Positions 21,429 through 32,759 of a stretch of 64,000 bases of DNA are shown here, in pieces. Each line of letters begins with the position of its first letter. Positions within the stretch are counted from its first letter, which is position 1. Position numbers and translations under genes: made by a program. The stretch lies in NCBI GenBank assembly GCA_037783415.1, contig JAZGTN010000098.1, positions 310,001-374,000 of the forward strand, read 5' to 3'. Source of the stretch: Leptasterias polaris (lineage: Eukaryota; Echinodermata; Asteroidea; Forcipulatida; Asteriidae). Under the pieces are notes generated by a model. It ran no database searches. It saw only the letters and a list, made by a program, of their open reading frames with translations, and was not told the DNA's origin.

Positions 21429-21971
21429 TTGAAGATAGAGGCTTTCTCAATCTTTCAAAAGAAAACGCGTCTGAGAATTCCTGCGTCTGAATCATCTCTC
21501 TTTAAAACAAATACCATTGATACTGATAGATTTTTCACGGTCCCAACAATCTCATCAGCGGTTACAGATAAGCTTCGATCTAATAAACCAACTTGGAAAA
21601 ACATCTTTTGCATGAAATTTCTCAACAGTTCTCTTGAGAAGCTTGACCGCCATTTACACTATGGGGCCCAAGTTTCCAACCTGTCATTTCTACTGTCGGA
21701 TACTCTCGCTCGGGCTGCAGAAGATCCCTCGACAGTGGATCCAGAACTCCTACCAGTCATGTTCAAATTTCTTGATGACTGCCTACATGTAGGTTCATGC
21801 CGACAGACAATCGCTACCAGTTCTGCTATAACAACATCCCTGCGTAGGTCTCTTATTTTCGACCATCTCTTCTGGCCCTCTCAGGGCTCAAGAGAACGCA
21901 TGGAAGATCTACCCCTCCTCGAGAGAGACCTTTTGGCCAATAAAATAGACGAAGTCATGCTCCAAGACTGA
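21429..21971 (+). pseudogene. DIRS Gag-like C-terminal frame
   Basis: 180 residues (for example LEKLDRHLHYGAQVSNLSFL, LLPVMFKFLDDCL) ending in TGA. This matches the position and general character of DIRS ORF1 just before RT. It shows no catalytic motifs. Confidence 0.55.
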
Positions 21972-22379
21972 TGAAAAGATTAATCTTTGTCGACCCTCAA
22001 GTAAATCTTCTCCACTGTCCTCTCGCACTACCGAACAAGGCAGGAAAGCAACCAAGGGTATTTTCGTTGCTCCTACCTATCAAATTTTCAACGTCCAAAG
22101 GCAGCCTTCGTTCCCGCAACTGCCAAATTCGGTAACCGTTCTCAACCCTCTGCAGCCGACAGAACGCTTTCTAGTTCAACCCACTCCTTCAAGACACAGT
22201 GGCCTAGAGGACCCAAGAGACAATGACTCCACATGCCATATACTTCATGTTCTACCTGCTCCAGGACTGGTAGGGGTCTGTTGCTAGGCTTCTCTCAAAG
22301 ATGGACTTAATCACAACAGATTTGTGAGTCCTTCGAACCCTTTCCTTGGGTTATCAACTATAGTTTACAAGTCCTCCTC

Positions 22380-23040
22380 AACCTCTCAGTTTTCCCAATC
22401 GACCTTCCCCGTTCCGACTAGACCATGCTTGTCAAAGTGCTTTAGAGAAAGAGATCACTTCCCTGCTGGAAAAGAAGGCTAAAGTCCCTCTTCCTCACAA
22501 AACAAGTCCAGGTTTCATCTCGACCTTTTTCCTGGCTCCCAAGAAATGCAACCAGTGGCGACCTATCATCAACCTTTGGCCCCTCAACACCTTCATTTGA
22601 CCCAAGCATTTCCAGATGGAAACACTAAAAACCGTCTTACAATCTCTCTGACGGGGCTGGTGGGCCACCTCACTTGACTTATGAGACGCTTACCTCCATG
22701 TACCCATTCATGCAAATCACCAGGGGTACCTCCAGTTCACTTACAGACCCAAGACTTAATCAGTTTCGATGCCTCCTGTTTGGTCTCTCTACTGCCCCAA
22801 GGGTCTTCACCAGAATTACCAAAGTGGTAGCTGCAGCTCTACTTTGACAACAGATTCACATTTTTATGTACCTGGACGACTGGTTAACTGGAGCATCCCT
22901 CAACATGAAGGCTGGGAAAGCCTCCCCCACAGTGTAATGCTGCCGAATTGCTCTGGAAGAGTGTATTCAACTCTTCCTTAACTCTTCAACGCTCCCGGCC
23001 AGGACCTGGCTTGATCTCTTGGGGTTCATGGCCAGTCTCG
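22380..23040 (+). pseudogene. DIRS reverse transcriptase, first part, broken
   Basis: Conceptual pieces include EKEITSLLEKKA, FISTFFLAPKKCNQWRPII, DAYLHVPIHANHQGYL and the catalytic IFMYLDDWL, separated by several stops and shifts. The YLDDWL form is characteristic of DIRS/Ngaro RT. Confidence 0.8.
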
Positions 23041-23052
23041 TAGATTTAGTAC

Positions 23053-25385
23053 CAGTGTTGTAGGTCTCGAGACCTGGTCTCGGTCTCGAGACCGTCTCAA
23101 GACCTTTTTTTGGTGTCTCGGTCTCGGTCTCGGTCTCGGACTGCAAAAGTCTCGGTCTCGGAAGGGCTCGTCTCGGTCTCAGAAGAACTGGTCTCGGGCT
23201 TGGTCTCGGTCTCGGCTGCCAATGTCTCGGTCTCGACCCTCGAGACCCCTCAAGACCACAGCAAATAATGCTTTTCAAACACATGAAGTACGTCGTCTTG
23301 GCCTAGAGCCATGTTACTTTGTTGATAAATACTGCCGTCCAAGTTTCTCACACGCGTACTGACATTGCAATGCACTTCTTTAAATCTTCATTCAAAACAC
23401 GCACCACCAGTGTTCTCCACACTTGGGTTTTGCCGCCCTCCCAAAGTTTAAGGCCGCCCTGCCAAAGAATTGGCTGCGCTGCCAAAAAAATTACAAACAG
23501 ACTATTTTTAGCCAGCAATTAATACGATCAAACGAGTAGCCGATGAGCCATGCCCGACTTCCAAACCACAGCATTGGAATTGCGATCGTTCATTTCAGTT
23601 TTACCAACGTTAAAACACGATGCACACAACCACATGGTTCTGGCTGCTGAGTTCCACAGCACGTGCATCGGCCCGGGCCCCACAACGTGAGTCCATGCAT
23701 ATAGCGCATAGACAACAGCAGAGTCCAAAGTCCAAGCTAACCAACATTCCGCATGCTGTGATTGGCCGTTGATGGCCGTTGATAGTTACCATATTCAAGA
23801 GAGCTTGGCTAGACTGCAACGCAGTACACATTCACGAGCCGAGTAAAGAATTGCCGCACAGTGTGCCGCAAACCTGCAGATTGGTACAATATACAGCCTT
23901 GGATTAAAGGATATTCAAACATTGACAACTTTTGCCGATAGAGGGCGATGCAGGGCAAAGTTCATTGAATTTGTTCTCAATGTGCGTTGTCGACCGGACA
24001 TTGAATCTCGATGATTTTATTGCCAACGAAGTTCTAAACAATCGATCCTCAAATCATGGAAATGGTTGTTGATGGAAAAAGTAATATTTAGGGCATAAAT
24101 TAGGGGATAAGATTGTCCAAAAATGCAATTTTTTCAAAAATGATGCCTTGAAATAAAAAGTGTGAAGTTTGGTGGAAACTTAAATGGGATAGTGTGTTTT
24201 CTAAATTTGTATTAACTTGCATACTCATTATTTTTATTTTTTGCTGATATCACCTTAAAGGCACCTGGCAGTGGTATTTTTTCAAAATAAAGCTTTTGTC
24301 ATTAATATATACATTTTTATGAGTGGAATGTGAATAAACAATTTACTAAGGTTAAACAATTGTATTTTTCTTTTAATTACAAATTTAAAAATAGGCCCCC
24401 CTTTACATGGCGCTGTTCGTGACGTCAATCGAGGCAGGAGAAAATGTGTAGTCTGGTCCCGTACATTACGTCTGGGTACCTGATCAGTATCATGCGTTTT
24501 CGTATTCGGACGTCACCACCCAATGCAATCCTAGGACAGTGTACAGTCGACTAATAGTAATACGAGACGCCAGTTTATACGAGGTTTTTCACCGGTCCCG
24601 AACTGTCCCATGCGCGTTTTTATGTCTTAAAAACGGAAGATACGAGCATGGTCATAACGAGAACACGGATAATACGAGGTATTGTTTTTCCACCAGAAAC
24701 ATTTCGCTGGTAACCTAAGCTTCACTGCAACTTCCCTTGCACGCTACTGCCAACGAAAAAATCCCCGGGCTATCCAAGTGTTCGCTGCATAGCGCTGAAA
24801 ACGACGTCGGACCGGACCACTTTGCCCTCGTTAGCCTAACTTTCGATGCCCGTAACTGCCTATTATTTGGGATCTGCAGGAAAAAAATGCTGGGTGACCC
24901 CATCTTTAGTCGTTTTGCTGCATCCAGCAGCAATTTTCGCTGGAAAAATGCAAGAAAAAAAAACCTTTTGGATAACCAAACGAAATGTACAATCTCACTA
25001 CTTGCACGTGTATATACAACGTAAATGCAGGCAAGTTCGAGTGGTGTCGATGTTCAATCGAGGCGAAGTCTTCCTCGATTGACGTCACAAAAAGGGATGG
25101 GCGGAGTCGCCCCCAAACAACTTTATCTATTTTTTTAACATATAAATACTGACAAACAATTACTCAAAAAATTGTTTTATTGTTAATATATATATACTTA
25201 TGCTTTTACACAATTGTATGTATTTTGCATGGGGTAGGTCTCGGTCTCGGTTACCTTGGTCTCGGTCTCGGTCTCGGTCTCGGACTGCAAAAGTCTCGGT
25301 CTCGGAAGGGCTGGTCTCGGTCTCGGTAGGGCTGGTCTCGGTCTTGGTCTCGGTCTCGGACTTCCAGGTCTCGACTACAACACTG
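23053..25385. mobile_element. hAT element with GGTCTC-rich ends inside DIRS RT
   Basis: 2333 bp. Ends CAGTGTTGTAGGTCTCGAGA and CAGGTCTCGACTACAACACTG (first 20 of the latter matter). Exact 8-bp duplication TTTAGTAC at 23045-23052 and 25386-25393. Subterminal (TCTCGG)n arrays at 23070-23240 and 25238-25370. The interior 23290-25190 is AT-rich and no transposase motif is visible. Inverted GACGTCAATCGAGG at 24421 and 25070 suggests a further nested palindromic element. Confidence 0.93.
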
Positions 25386-25393
25386 TTTAGTAC

Positions 25394-26470
25394 TGAGGTG
25401 CAGAATGCATATGTGCCCTCTTCAGCTTCATCTGCTTTTTCACTATCTACCCCGAAGGGACATAAATACCAAACCAGTTCCAGTCAGCCCCCTCATCCAA
25501 TCCCATCTCAAATGGTTGCTTCGTCATCAGAACCTTCTTTGCGGCACAACAATTCCGCAACTCACTCATCAGCGACCCTGACAACAGATGCTTCACAGTC
25601 AGGTTGGGGTGCTCACCTGGACGATCTTTGGGTGGCCGAAACTTGGTCATCCACAGAAAAATAACCTCACATCAACTTGCAAGAACTTCTAGCAGTTCAT
25701 AAGGCTCTTCTACAGTCCTAATTAAGACAGACAATCCTACAGTAGTTTCGTACATAAATCGCAATGGGGTACCCACTCACCTTCCCTTTGCATACATACA
25801 TGGAAACTCCTCAACTGGTTCATTCTCCGTTAGATCTCACTACAAGCATGCCACCTGTCTGGGAAAAACAGGGTTTTGGCCGGGTTTGGCATTTCCCACA
25901 GAGTGGTCCCTTCAAGGCCCCATCGTCCAACAAGTTTCAATATTCTGGACACACCTCACATAGACCTCTTTGCGCCCATCTCAACCTTCAACTTCCAACT
26001 TTTATGCACCCGGCATGCTCATCATTTAACTTGGGCAACAGACTCCCTGAGCTTCAGCTGGTCAGGCCTATTGGGATATGCCACTCCCCTAATTTCCCTG
26101 CTGCTTCGAGTATTACAAAAGATCAAGCAAGAGAGTTGCAAGATATTATTGGTTGCCCCTCTTTGGCCAAGACAAGTATATGGTTTCCTCAGCTTCTCGA
26201 CCTTCTAATCCGACCACCTTTTGTTCTACGGAAGTGTCCGGACCTTTTGATACAACCAGTCTCAAAGAGCCTACACCCGGATCCTGACAGTCTCCATCTT
26301 TGTACCTGGATGCTGTCTAATCTTACTTCCGAACAGCTGGTCTTTCGGAGGACGCTGCTACCTTGGCAGCCAAGAGCAGACACCCTTCGACCGGAAAAAC
26401 ATATGACAACCCCTTACAACGTTATATCAAATGGCGCAAGAAGAAAGGCTTCAATCCCCATTCTGCATTT
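25394..26470 (+). pseudogene. DIRS RT end and RNase H, broken
   Basis: Directly continues the RT interrupted at 23052. The RNase H signature TTDASQSGWGAHL is at about 25580-25620. Further pieces HIDLFAPISTFNFQLLCTR and KILLVAPLWPRQVYGF are typical of DIRS RNase H. Stops and shifts occur between pieces. Confidence 0.8.
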
Positions 26471-26474
26471 CTAA

Positions 26475-27298
26475 CAAAGATTGGGGATTTTCGCCTTCAC
26501 CTGTGTTAATTCAGTTGCTACCATTCGTAGCTACAGATCTGCCACTGGCCTTATACATAAAGGGTTCGACGATAGCTCTAACCTTTCAAACAACACTGCC
26601 ATCTCACACCTACTGAAGTGCATGTTCACAGACAGACCACCCACTGAAACCCTCGCCCCTTCCTGGGACTTTGGCAGTGTTCTTCACTTGGCAAAGTCTC
26701 CTTTTGAACTGGCCGGATCCTTATCCCTTCATTTGCTGACGGTCAAAACAGGCTTTCTGCTAGCGACCTCCATAAGCCCGGCGTAGAAGTGAAATCTTGT
26801 CCCTAGAGCCAGGCCAATTGCACTGGGAACCAGGGGGGGGGGCTCGTCTAGCTCCACGTATTCGCTTCCGGACTACGAACCAATTGCCAAATTGTTCACC
26901 TCCGGATATCTTTGACCCAAGTTTGACGTCCTTTTCAAGTATCCAGGAGGATAAGTTATGGTGCACTGTCCGCATTCTTAAGTTCTACATTGATCAGACA
27001 AGCCTCTGATACGTCAAATCTATTGCAAGTCCTTGCTCCTGATCTGAGCATCACAGACTCAGAACCAAGTTCGAAAGGCAAACCAGGTTCCAATCCGAGC
27101 TCACCAAACAAGGAGCATGACTACTCGTTAGCTCTTTTTGAGGGAGTGGCTATTACAGAGATAATTCAGGGAGCATTCACATCTTGTTACCTGCGAGCTG
27201 TGCTGCAGTCAGACGGCCGCATGGGCAGACAAGTCTTCCATTCGGCAGCACAGTCAACAGCCCGGAGACACAATAAGGCTGCAGACTTGTCCTCTTAA
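26475..27298 (+). pseudogene. DIRS tyrosine recombinase, broken
   Basis: LLKCMFTDRPPTETLAPSWD, SLHLLTVKTGFLLATS and, near the end, EGVAITEIIQGAFTS..CYLRAV match the helical N-domain and the C-terminal part of DIRS recombinases. Active-site residues cannot all be traced through the frame breaks. A G homopolymer lies at 26828-26835. Confidence 0.65.
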
Positions 27299-27524
27299 GA
27301 GCAGCTTTTTTTTCACTTGTTTCAGGCATAATTTAGTTAAGACTTTGGCTCTGGGCCCAACACTGCACGTCCTCTTTCTTGCAGTTCAATGGTGCTACTC
27401 TGCTTTGTTTTTGTTCAGTGGCTTGCGCATGCGCATTGTAAATGCATTTGTAGGTATCGGAGGTGAGTACATTCTTACTAGAATAGAAAATCCCTGCAGA
27501 TTTAGGGATAAGTTGGTTGTAATG

Positions 27525-28072
27525 TTTTTGTTTATCATTTAAATATAATTTTGATATGTACACTTCTGAATTGTTTGTAAATATCAATCAACAAATTTGC
27601 AAGGAATCTATAAGTATGGTTATGGAACAAACTTAAGCTAAACAAATAACCGGTGTTTGTTGCATCACTACTTAAAAACCTTCTTAAAGTCTGCAAAGTG
27701 GATGATAATTTTGTGGCCTAACAGACACCAAGTTATTGCACCAATAACACCTCCTGTAAGCATACAATTATTTACTCAGGTCCAACCTTTCCTTTCCAAC
27801 AGATAAAACTATCAGTGATGACAGCAAAGATGTTCACCCTTCATGTGTAACTTCAATTTGTAAAACTTGGTCATCCCCAGCTTGAGACTCCTCCTTGTAG
27901 TCGATGTCAGCCTTGCTGCAGCTTTCCACCACATGAACATTACTTCCAATTTGCAACACCTTGATGACATCCAATCAAACTCATTGAATCATCTCAGTCT
28001 GTGGTTGAGAATCATTGATGTCACTACAAACCTTATGAGTGGAACACCAGGAATAACAAGGACCTACAATCA
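27525..28072 (+). repeat. Exon-like repeat unit, copy D
   Basis: The spacer (ACACTTCTGAATTGTTTG, CCTGTAAGCATACAAT) leads to the acceptor-like CTTTCCAACAG at about 27801, then the core with ATCAGTGATGACAGC, CTTGAGACTCCTCC and CTTGATGACATCC, ending near CAATCAAG with GTAAGG at 28075. The core has in-frame stops relative to copy C. Confidence 0.72.
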
Positions 28073-28316
28073 AGGTAAGGTTTAGACGGAAAAAAACACC
28101 TTTACAAATTTGCATGTTTTGTTTGCCTTTAAAAGTTGTTTGTCCTCACAAGACAGAGAAAATTCTCAATACTCAGTCATTAAACAGATACTTGAGCAAA
28201 CATTTTAACAGGAATGCTATTTAAATTTGTAATGTGCTTGTTTTTATCATTTAAATGTAATGTTGATATTTGTACACCACAATTCTTTTGTAATTATTGA
28301 TCCAAAAAATAAGTTA

Positions 28317-28480
28317 GTGGCCTGATGTTTCGACCCTAGCAGAGTCTTTCTCGAAGGCTAAATGACAACACACAACACACATACAAGCAGACAAGAGTTG
28401 CAAGAGTAGTCAAGTGGAAATACATGAATAGAGAGAGTGGAGGGAGAAAAGCAGAAAGCATTCAGAGAAGGCAGGGGGTA
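28317..28480 (-). repeat. Dispersed repeat with hammerhead-like motif, copy 3
   Basis: Its first 43 bases (28317-28359) match 10823-10865 and 11259-11301. It is followed by AAATGACAACACACAACACA and GCAGACAAGAG, shared with the first copy. It interrupts the spacer of unit D. Confidence 0.6.
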
Positions 28481-29690
28481 AGCAGGGATTATTGATCAAA
28501 AACTTAGTTGGGCCAATGATTTTCCGCGAAAAAAGAAAGAAAAATAAATTAGTTTAAAAATCGATCAGGCAAGCGAATTAAACAAAGTATTGTTTATTAA
28601 GCTTTTTCTATTTGTTAGAAAACATCAGAAATCAGACTGTAAAAAGTTACGAGATCGTCACCGTAGAGCCTATAATGTGCATAGCGAATAGCAGACGGAG
28701 GACAAAATCATCACATTCTTTTGTACAGTTTTTTCACCCAAATTGTTTGATACCGCAAAGGCTGTTTCATGTTTCTAACTTGTTTTTGTTGCAGCGATCA
28801 GTGCAGTATTTATGTATATTTAAGAAATTGCCAACTCCGAAACTGAATCGGCTGTTAATTAATCTTATTCAAAAGTTATGTTGTATTGACTCCAACCTTT
28901 TTTTTACATGAAACTGATTTTTAAAATATTGGAACCACCAGGTGTGGTACCAACTCCCTGTTTTCTAGGGTAGAGCAAAAGTAATTTGCAACTGTGCTGA
29001 GCCCACCCAAAAATAAAAAAAGTTTGCACACAAAGTAATTGTTGGGTATTGATTGATTTGGTACTGGAGGGCTAACATAGTCAAACTACACACAGGCCCT
29101 AAAGTACCCACTCAATCATAGTCCAACGGCACGGGACCGTTGGAGTATGATGGGTTGTGTACTGTTCCAGTACATAAACTGTTGGAGTATGATGGGTTGT
29201 GTACTGTTCCAATAAGTAAACTGTTGGAGTATGATGGGTTGTGGAAGTTTTGGTAGAAACGCTTAGGGGGTTAGGGTTAATGGGAGTTTTTCCTTTTTAT
29301 ACCTCCATGCTGCAACAAATCGGTTAAACCAAACGAAGCTCCCACTTATGACATAACATGAGTGGTGATGTTATAGGGGTTTTTCAAATAATTCTGAAAA
29401 GCACCGGAGAAGGGTTTTCAAAATAATTGCTTTTCACACCTTTAATATCTGTTTAATCTCATGTGAACTCAATTTCCTTATTCATTGAAAACATTTTGTA
29501 TTAATTTCAGCAAAGATCACTTTTTTTCGTTCTAGTAGGTCTTTTAGAATTGCACCACGGGGCTTCAGTATTATACTTGCACATTTACAAGACCTTTCAG
29601 AAAACAATTATGTGGCGAGCAGTTGAGGCTTAGCCCCATGTCCATTGAATAAATATAGAGCATGGTAAAAGCATGTGATTTGCTTAGTTT
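28481..29690. other. Intergenic, no gene seen
   Basis: AT-rich. It holds a three-copy, 48-bp tandem repeat at 29139-29242 (CTGTTGGAGTATGATGGGTT) and otherwise nothing recognisable. Confidence 0.6.
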
Positions 29691-29694
29691 CAAT

Positions 29695-30108
29695 GAGCAT
29701 TACCTGAATAACCGGTGTCTGGTACAATACTTGTTCACACCTTCAAGTCTCTTTTCAGAGTTGGTTGTAATTTTATTGTGATTTAACAGAGACACTGAGT
29801 TGTTGCACCAAAGAAACACGTTGTAAGCCGGCATACAATTAATGTTTCCTTGTCTTTTACTTTGGAACAGATGAAATCATCAGTGACAACAAACATACCA
29901 AGATGTTCAGCTTTCATGTGCAGCTGTTTCTCATGAAACATGAGACCCTCCGATGTAGTTGATGTGTTTACTGTCAAACATAAGCATCTCCATGACATCC
30001 AAGCAAGCTCATAGAATCATCTCACTCTGTGGTAGAGAACCGTTGATGTCACTACAGACCTTATAAACAGAACACCAGGAACAACAAGGACACATGGTGC
30101 AACCAAGG
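29695..30108 (+). repeat. Exon-like repeat unit, copy E
   Basis: Spacer CAACCGGTGT-like and AGTTGGTTGTAATTTTATTG, acceptor-like CTTTGGAACAG at 29871, then ATCAGTGACAAC, CATGAGACCCTCC, CATGACATCC and CACCAGGAACAACAAGGA, ending CAACCAAG with donor-like GTATGA at 30109. The most diverged copy, with no shared open frame. Confidence 0.7.
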
Positions 30109-30109
30109 T

Positions 30110-31030
30110 ATGATTACAGACACTAAAAACTGCCTTTTAAATGTCTATATGTTTTGGTTTTTAATTAAGTGAGCAAGCAATGAATCCTTGAATAAGAACA
30201 TAGAGCAAGTTTGAAAGTGATGAAAGTCACACTTAAAGTAAAGAACTTGCATTATGAGTCCTTGTTGCCCATTTCAATCAAAGGATGCATAAAACATCCA
30301 AAAGCAAAGTACGCTCTTCAATAAAGAGCTCATGCCCGGTGAGATTGGACTATTATGAGCTATTTCAAATTGATGAATAAGGATTTAAACATTATCAGTA
30401 AAGTTGTACAATTGTAAATGTACAAATACTTTATAGAAACAAGTACAGTTTCTTTCTTGTTAAAGTTTTTTTGTATACAATCAAATTTTCAAGAAAACAA
30501 GGAGTACTGAACTTTTTCAAATGTTCAATATGATATCAGACTAGCCCAACTCTTTATACTTCCTGTCAAGTAAAAACAAACACTTAAACTATTTTCATTG
30601 ATGAAAAGGTTGTACTTGATTTGTACTATTAAAAGATCCATCAAAATTGTCTTGTATTATGAAAGAAGTGTCTGGAAAAGAAATTGAAAAACGGGGATTG
30701 TCAAGTCATGTGAAATGGAGTAAGTGCATGCCATGATATGAATATACTCCACCAGCAAGTTTTACCTTTAAGGATTTCATGTAAAATCGACATTTTCATC
30801 CTGTGTCCATCATGGGCTTAAAATGTTTAATGCTGGAGTAAATTTGGGTTTGACTTTTGTCCTTGCAACAAAGACATAGGCCTGATATTTGCTACAAGAC
30901 ACTTGCACTGGAAAATCTTACATTCAATAGAGATAATGCAAGGCGCAAAATATACCATTGCTTCAGTGTCAAATTCAGGCCTTTAGTTTGTCTTTCTCAA
31001 TTATAGATAGTTTTGTGAGCAGATGCACAA
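30110..31030. other. Intergenic, no gene seen
   Basis: AT-rich unique sequence without repeats or coding signal that I can identify. Confidence 0.55.
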
Positions 31031-31074
31031 ATATTCATCCTTTTCGATGTTTCATTTCTTTAATCTTTGTTAGT

Positions 31075-31470
31075 AAGCCACACTTCGACTTGTGTGGTGA
31101 GTCTACAACATTACCATTAGTGTTAAGAATAAGACACACTTTCACCTGGAGGCGAGTCACACTCTCACTTGTGTAGTGAATCAACCACACTTCCACCTTT
31201 GTGGTAAAAAAACCACACTTCCACTTGTGTGGTAAATAAGGCTCACTTCCACTTGTGAGGCATGTCACACTCTCAATTGTGTAGTGAATTAACCACACTT
31301 CCACCATTGTGGTAAATCAACCACACTTGGTAAACAAGGCTCACTTCCACTTGTGTGACAGATTATCCATACTTTCATTTTATGGGGATTGATCCAACTG
31401 TCCATTGTGTTGTGTTTTAACCATGTTTCCTCCTGTGTGGTGAAATACCAACACTTCCCTCTGTTTTGAA
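31075..31470. repeat. Degenerate minisatellite (CCACACTTCCACTTGTGTGG type)
   Basis: Loose repeats of about 25-31 bp with CACTTCCACTTGTGTGGT cores. The same theme as the larger array at 32760-35270. Confidence 0.8.
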
Positions 31471-32055
31471 AAACAAAAAGATCCATCCAGTCTCAATACT
31501 CTGCCTAAAGCTACTTGATTCAGAATCAGATAAAGTCTGACTACTGCTAACAAATTGCACAAAAGATGTTGGTAATTTTACCAAAAAGTTTCCTTGCAGA
31601 TAATCAGGGCACTCTGATTGTCTTCCTGGGAAATGGCTTAATAAGTCAGTGCACTTTGATTGGAGTTAAAATATTTGTGAAATTTAGGATATTCTGAGAA
31701 TGAACATTCTAAAAGAAAAACTTTGAGAAGCTAAAAGAAAAATTGCTTTTTAATTCAGACTTACATCTAATTCTGCATCATATATTTTAATGAATTTACA
31801 TAAATTTACACCAAACATGTTGAGTTGCTCCTACCCCAAAAATGAAGCCATTTAAAATTTACATTCTCATAAAATAATGACTTTACTTGCAAGTGGATTC
31901 ATCATTTTTGTTTAAAATTTTGACAAAACTCTTGAAAGGATTTTAAAGGCTTTTTACAGTCAAGAATATTTAAAAAAAATTATATTCAACAAATTTAGGC
32001 TCTGCATGGTATTAAGGGTTTCAACATTTTTTGGGGGGTATTTTTTTTCTAGTAC

Positions 32056-32221
32056 ATGGCTTCGTCGGTATGGGCAGCTCATTTTGATGAGTTTTTATTT
32101 ATGCATGTATCGGAAAGATTTAAAAAACTCATCTGCAGAGTTGTGCAGGCACCTGTGCCTGTCGGTGGACCCCCCCTCGGCTGCCTGGAACAAGTGGTGA
32201 TACTGCTGGCCCGGGTGCAAT
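32056..32221 (+). pseudogene. Exon-like fragment, left arm of an inverted duplication
   Basis: An open stretch from ATG (MASSVWAAHFDEFLFMHVSE...) to a donor-like GTATGT at 32227, preceded by TTTTCTAG. The segment from GTTGTGCAGGCACCTGTGCC onward is homologous to the reverse complement of 35880-35990. I do not recognise the protein. The downstream homologous part (32300-32700) has stops, so this copy looks decayed. Confidence 0.35.
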
Positions 32222-32700
32222 GGAAGGTATGTTCTCTGTTCAGTGAAGTTCACTTAGATGCACCATTGGTGTTCTACTTCAATGGGTTAATGCCTTACAA
32301 GACTTGAAGAGCTAGAGCGAGCATTTTCGGAAGCATGCGTGTACATACTAGGGCGAGTTGGAAGCGAGTGGTTGGTCCCTAAAACGTGTTGATCGATCTC
32401 CCAAGATGTCGAGATAAGGGCCCCTTATTATTTATCCTTATTTTGGTCATGTCATTTTTTTTGTATAGTATAACAGGCATGTACTGGGGTTCATATGCAA
32501 CCTTCAAGAGCGGTTCCGTGAGAAGTCTTCTTTTGAGCCAATAGAATCTGGACCCAATGGATGTGAGGACTTCAATTAGTTGATGGTATGATGGCTGGAG
32601 AAACTTGTTCTGCTTGGTCATGCCACTAAGCATCAACAATTTTGTAAGAAACTCTCATTTTGTTGCCTTTTGATACCAAAGATGACATTTGATTTGTATT
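32134..32700 (+). repeat. Left arm of diverged inverted duplication
   Basis: Order-conserved blocks match the reverse complement of 35376-35990: CACCTGTGCCTGTC, TTACAAGACTTGA.GAGCTAGA, ACCCAAT.GATG.GAGGACTTC, GCTGGAGAAAC.TGTTC and GATACCAAAGATGACAT. The minisatellite lies between the arms. Confidence 0.75.
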
Positions 32701-32759
32701 ATTTTTGTAACTAGTTTTTTACAGTAGAGGTCAAGTCCCAGTCAATGATTAAATGATAC

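Larger units (their letters stand above)
20030..27458 (+). mobile_element. Degenerate DIRS-type retroelement with inverted terminal repeats
   Basis: Terminal inverted repeats 20030-20092 and 27401-27458 (GATACNTACAAATGCATTTA, CAATGCGCATGCGC; a 5-bp indel between them). In order: a Gag-like frame, a second Gag-like frame, RT with YLDD, RNase H and a tyrosine recombinase. That is the DIRS layout, with no integrase. All frames are broken by shifts and stops, and a hAT element (23053-25385) sits inside RT. It lies directly after the LINE tail, inside repeat unit C. Confidence 0.88.

Noticed and set aside
24737..25082. Transposase gene inside the hAT element at 23053-25385
   Set aside because: The 95-residue frame shows none of the hAT transposase motifs (no RW or dimerisation block). 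The element appears non-autonomous.
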